Positions 6,116-6,354 of a stretch of DNA of 6,354 nt are shown here, piece after piece. Position 1 is the stretch's first letter. Every line of letters begins with the position of its first letter. The notes under the pieces were generated by a model that saw only the letters and a program-made list of their open reading frames with translations, ran no database searches and was not told the origin of the DNA. Origin of the DNA: Candidatus Aenigmatarchaeota archaeon (lineage in GTDB: Archaea > Aenigmatarchaeota > Aenigmatarchaeia > CG10238-14). The translations under genes and the position numbers were made by a program. The stretch is from the NCBI GenBank assembly GCA_026397455.1, contig JAPLUX010000047.1, positions 1 through 6,354 on the forward strand, in the 5' to 3' direction.

Positions 6116-6354
6116 TATAAATCAACCTTTTTTATTATATTTGATCTGAAATTACCTTTTGTTAGGTCACCTATCTTTTTAAACATTTCTCCTTGAGCAC
6201 CGACGGGTATATCCATTATTAATTGTAGAGACCCATCGTTCAACCATCTTTCCTCAAATTTACCGACAGTTCTTTTTAGAACTGAGTAGGCTTTCCCACT
6301 GAATTGAGGTGGTATCGTAACCTCTACAATAACCTTTTGGAATTTTATGGGTAT
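6115..6354 (-). CDS. SBDS ribosome maturation protein, C-terminal part
   Basis: This is the last 79 codons plus TAA of a gene that enters from the right edge; the frame is open to base 6354. The translation begins IPIKFQKVIVEV, then has IPPQFSGKAYSVLK, WLNDGSLQLIMDIPVG and LTKGNFRSNII, ending KKVDL. This matches the C-terminal ferredoxin-like domain of the SBDS family: a basic strand, a GKAY-x-x-L helix, an NDGS-L strand ending in IP-x-G-x-Q, and a final LTKG segment. In archaea and eukaryotes SBDS acts in late maturation of the large ribosomal subunit, in eukaryotes with EFL1 to release eIF6. Its place just before rrp4 is the conserved archaeal arrangement, and its stop overlaps the rrp4 start by one base. 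The N-terminal domains lie outside the window. Confidence 0.87.
   Translation of the reverse strand: MPIKFQKVIVEVTIPPQFSGKAYSVLKRTVGKFEERWLNDGSLQLIMDIPVGAQGEMFKKIGDLTKGNFRSNIIKKVDL

Overview
This is an AT-rich archaeal window made mostly of information-processing genes. Three things mark it as archaeal. The GatD/GatE type of tRNA-dependent amidotransferase occurs only in archaea. The order SBDS - rrp4 - rrp41 - rrp42 is the classic archaeal exosome superoperon. The small + strand gene carries an archaeal class III (type IV pilin) leader. The compact genes, 1-10 bp spacing and pilin type would suit a DPANN-like or other uncultivated euryarchaeal-side lineage, but that placement is inference.

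Layout, right to left along the minus strand. The 3' end of an SBDS (ribosome maturation) gene enters at the right edge (6354-6115). Rrp4, the RNA-binding cap of the exosome, follows at 6115-5456. Next come Rrp41, the catalytic ring subunit (5454-4738), and Rrp42, the structural ring subunit (about 4733-4138). A 54-residue ribosomal protein eL39 gene (4133-3969) closes the cluster. The genes overlap by 1 base or sit 1-4 bases apart, so they are probably one transcript linking ribosome maturation with RNA decay. Rrp42 is broken as read: two well-conserved halves lie in different frames, and roughly 45-50 residues between them are missing.

A + strand type IV pilin-like gene (3522-3974) converges on eL39, and their stop ends overlap by 6 bp. 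Its product has six cysteines and five N-glycosylation sequons after the hydrophobic N-helix. The pilin is divergent from gatD across about 90 bp that should hold both promoters.

The left half is gatD (3430-2093), gatE (2082-637) and an unrecognised small secreted or multi-spanning membrane protein (592-50), all on the minus strand. GatD releases ammonia from glutamine and GatE uses it to turn Glu-tRNA(Gln) into Gln-tRNA(Gln). This GatE is only 481 residues and appears to lack the AspRS-like insertion domain of the family.

Most start codons, including two TTG starts, are preceded by GTGAT or GGTGAT exactly 3 (once 4) bases upstream. This pairs with the AUCAC part of the archaeal 16S 3' end and was used to choose starts. 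No RNA genes, CRISPR, insertion sequences or large repeats were seen, and no gene-free stretch exceeds 100 bases.
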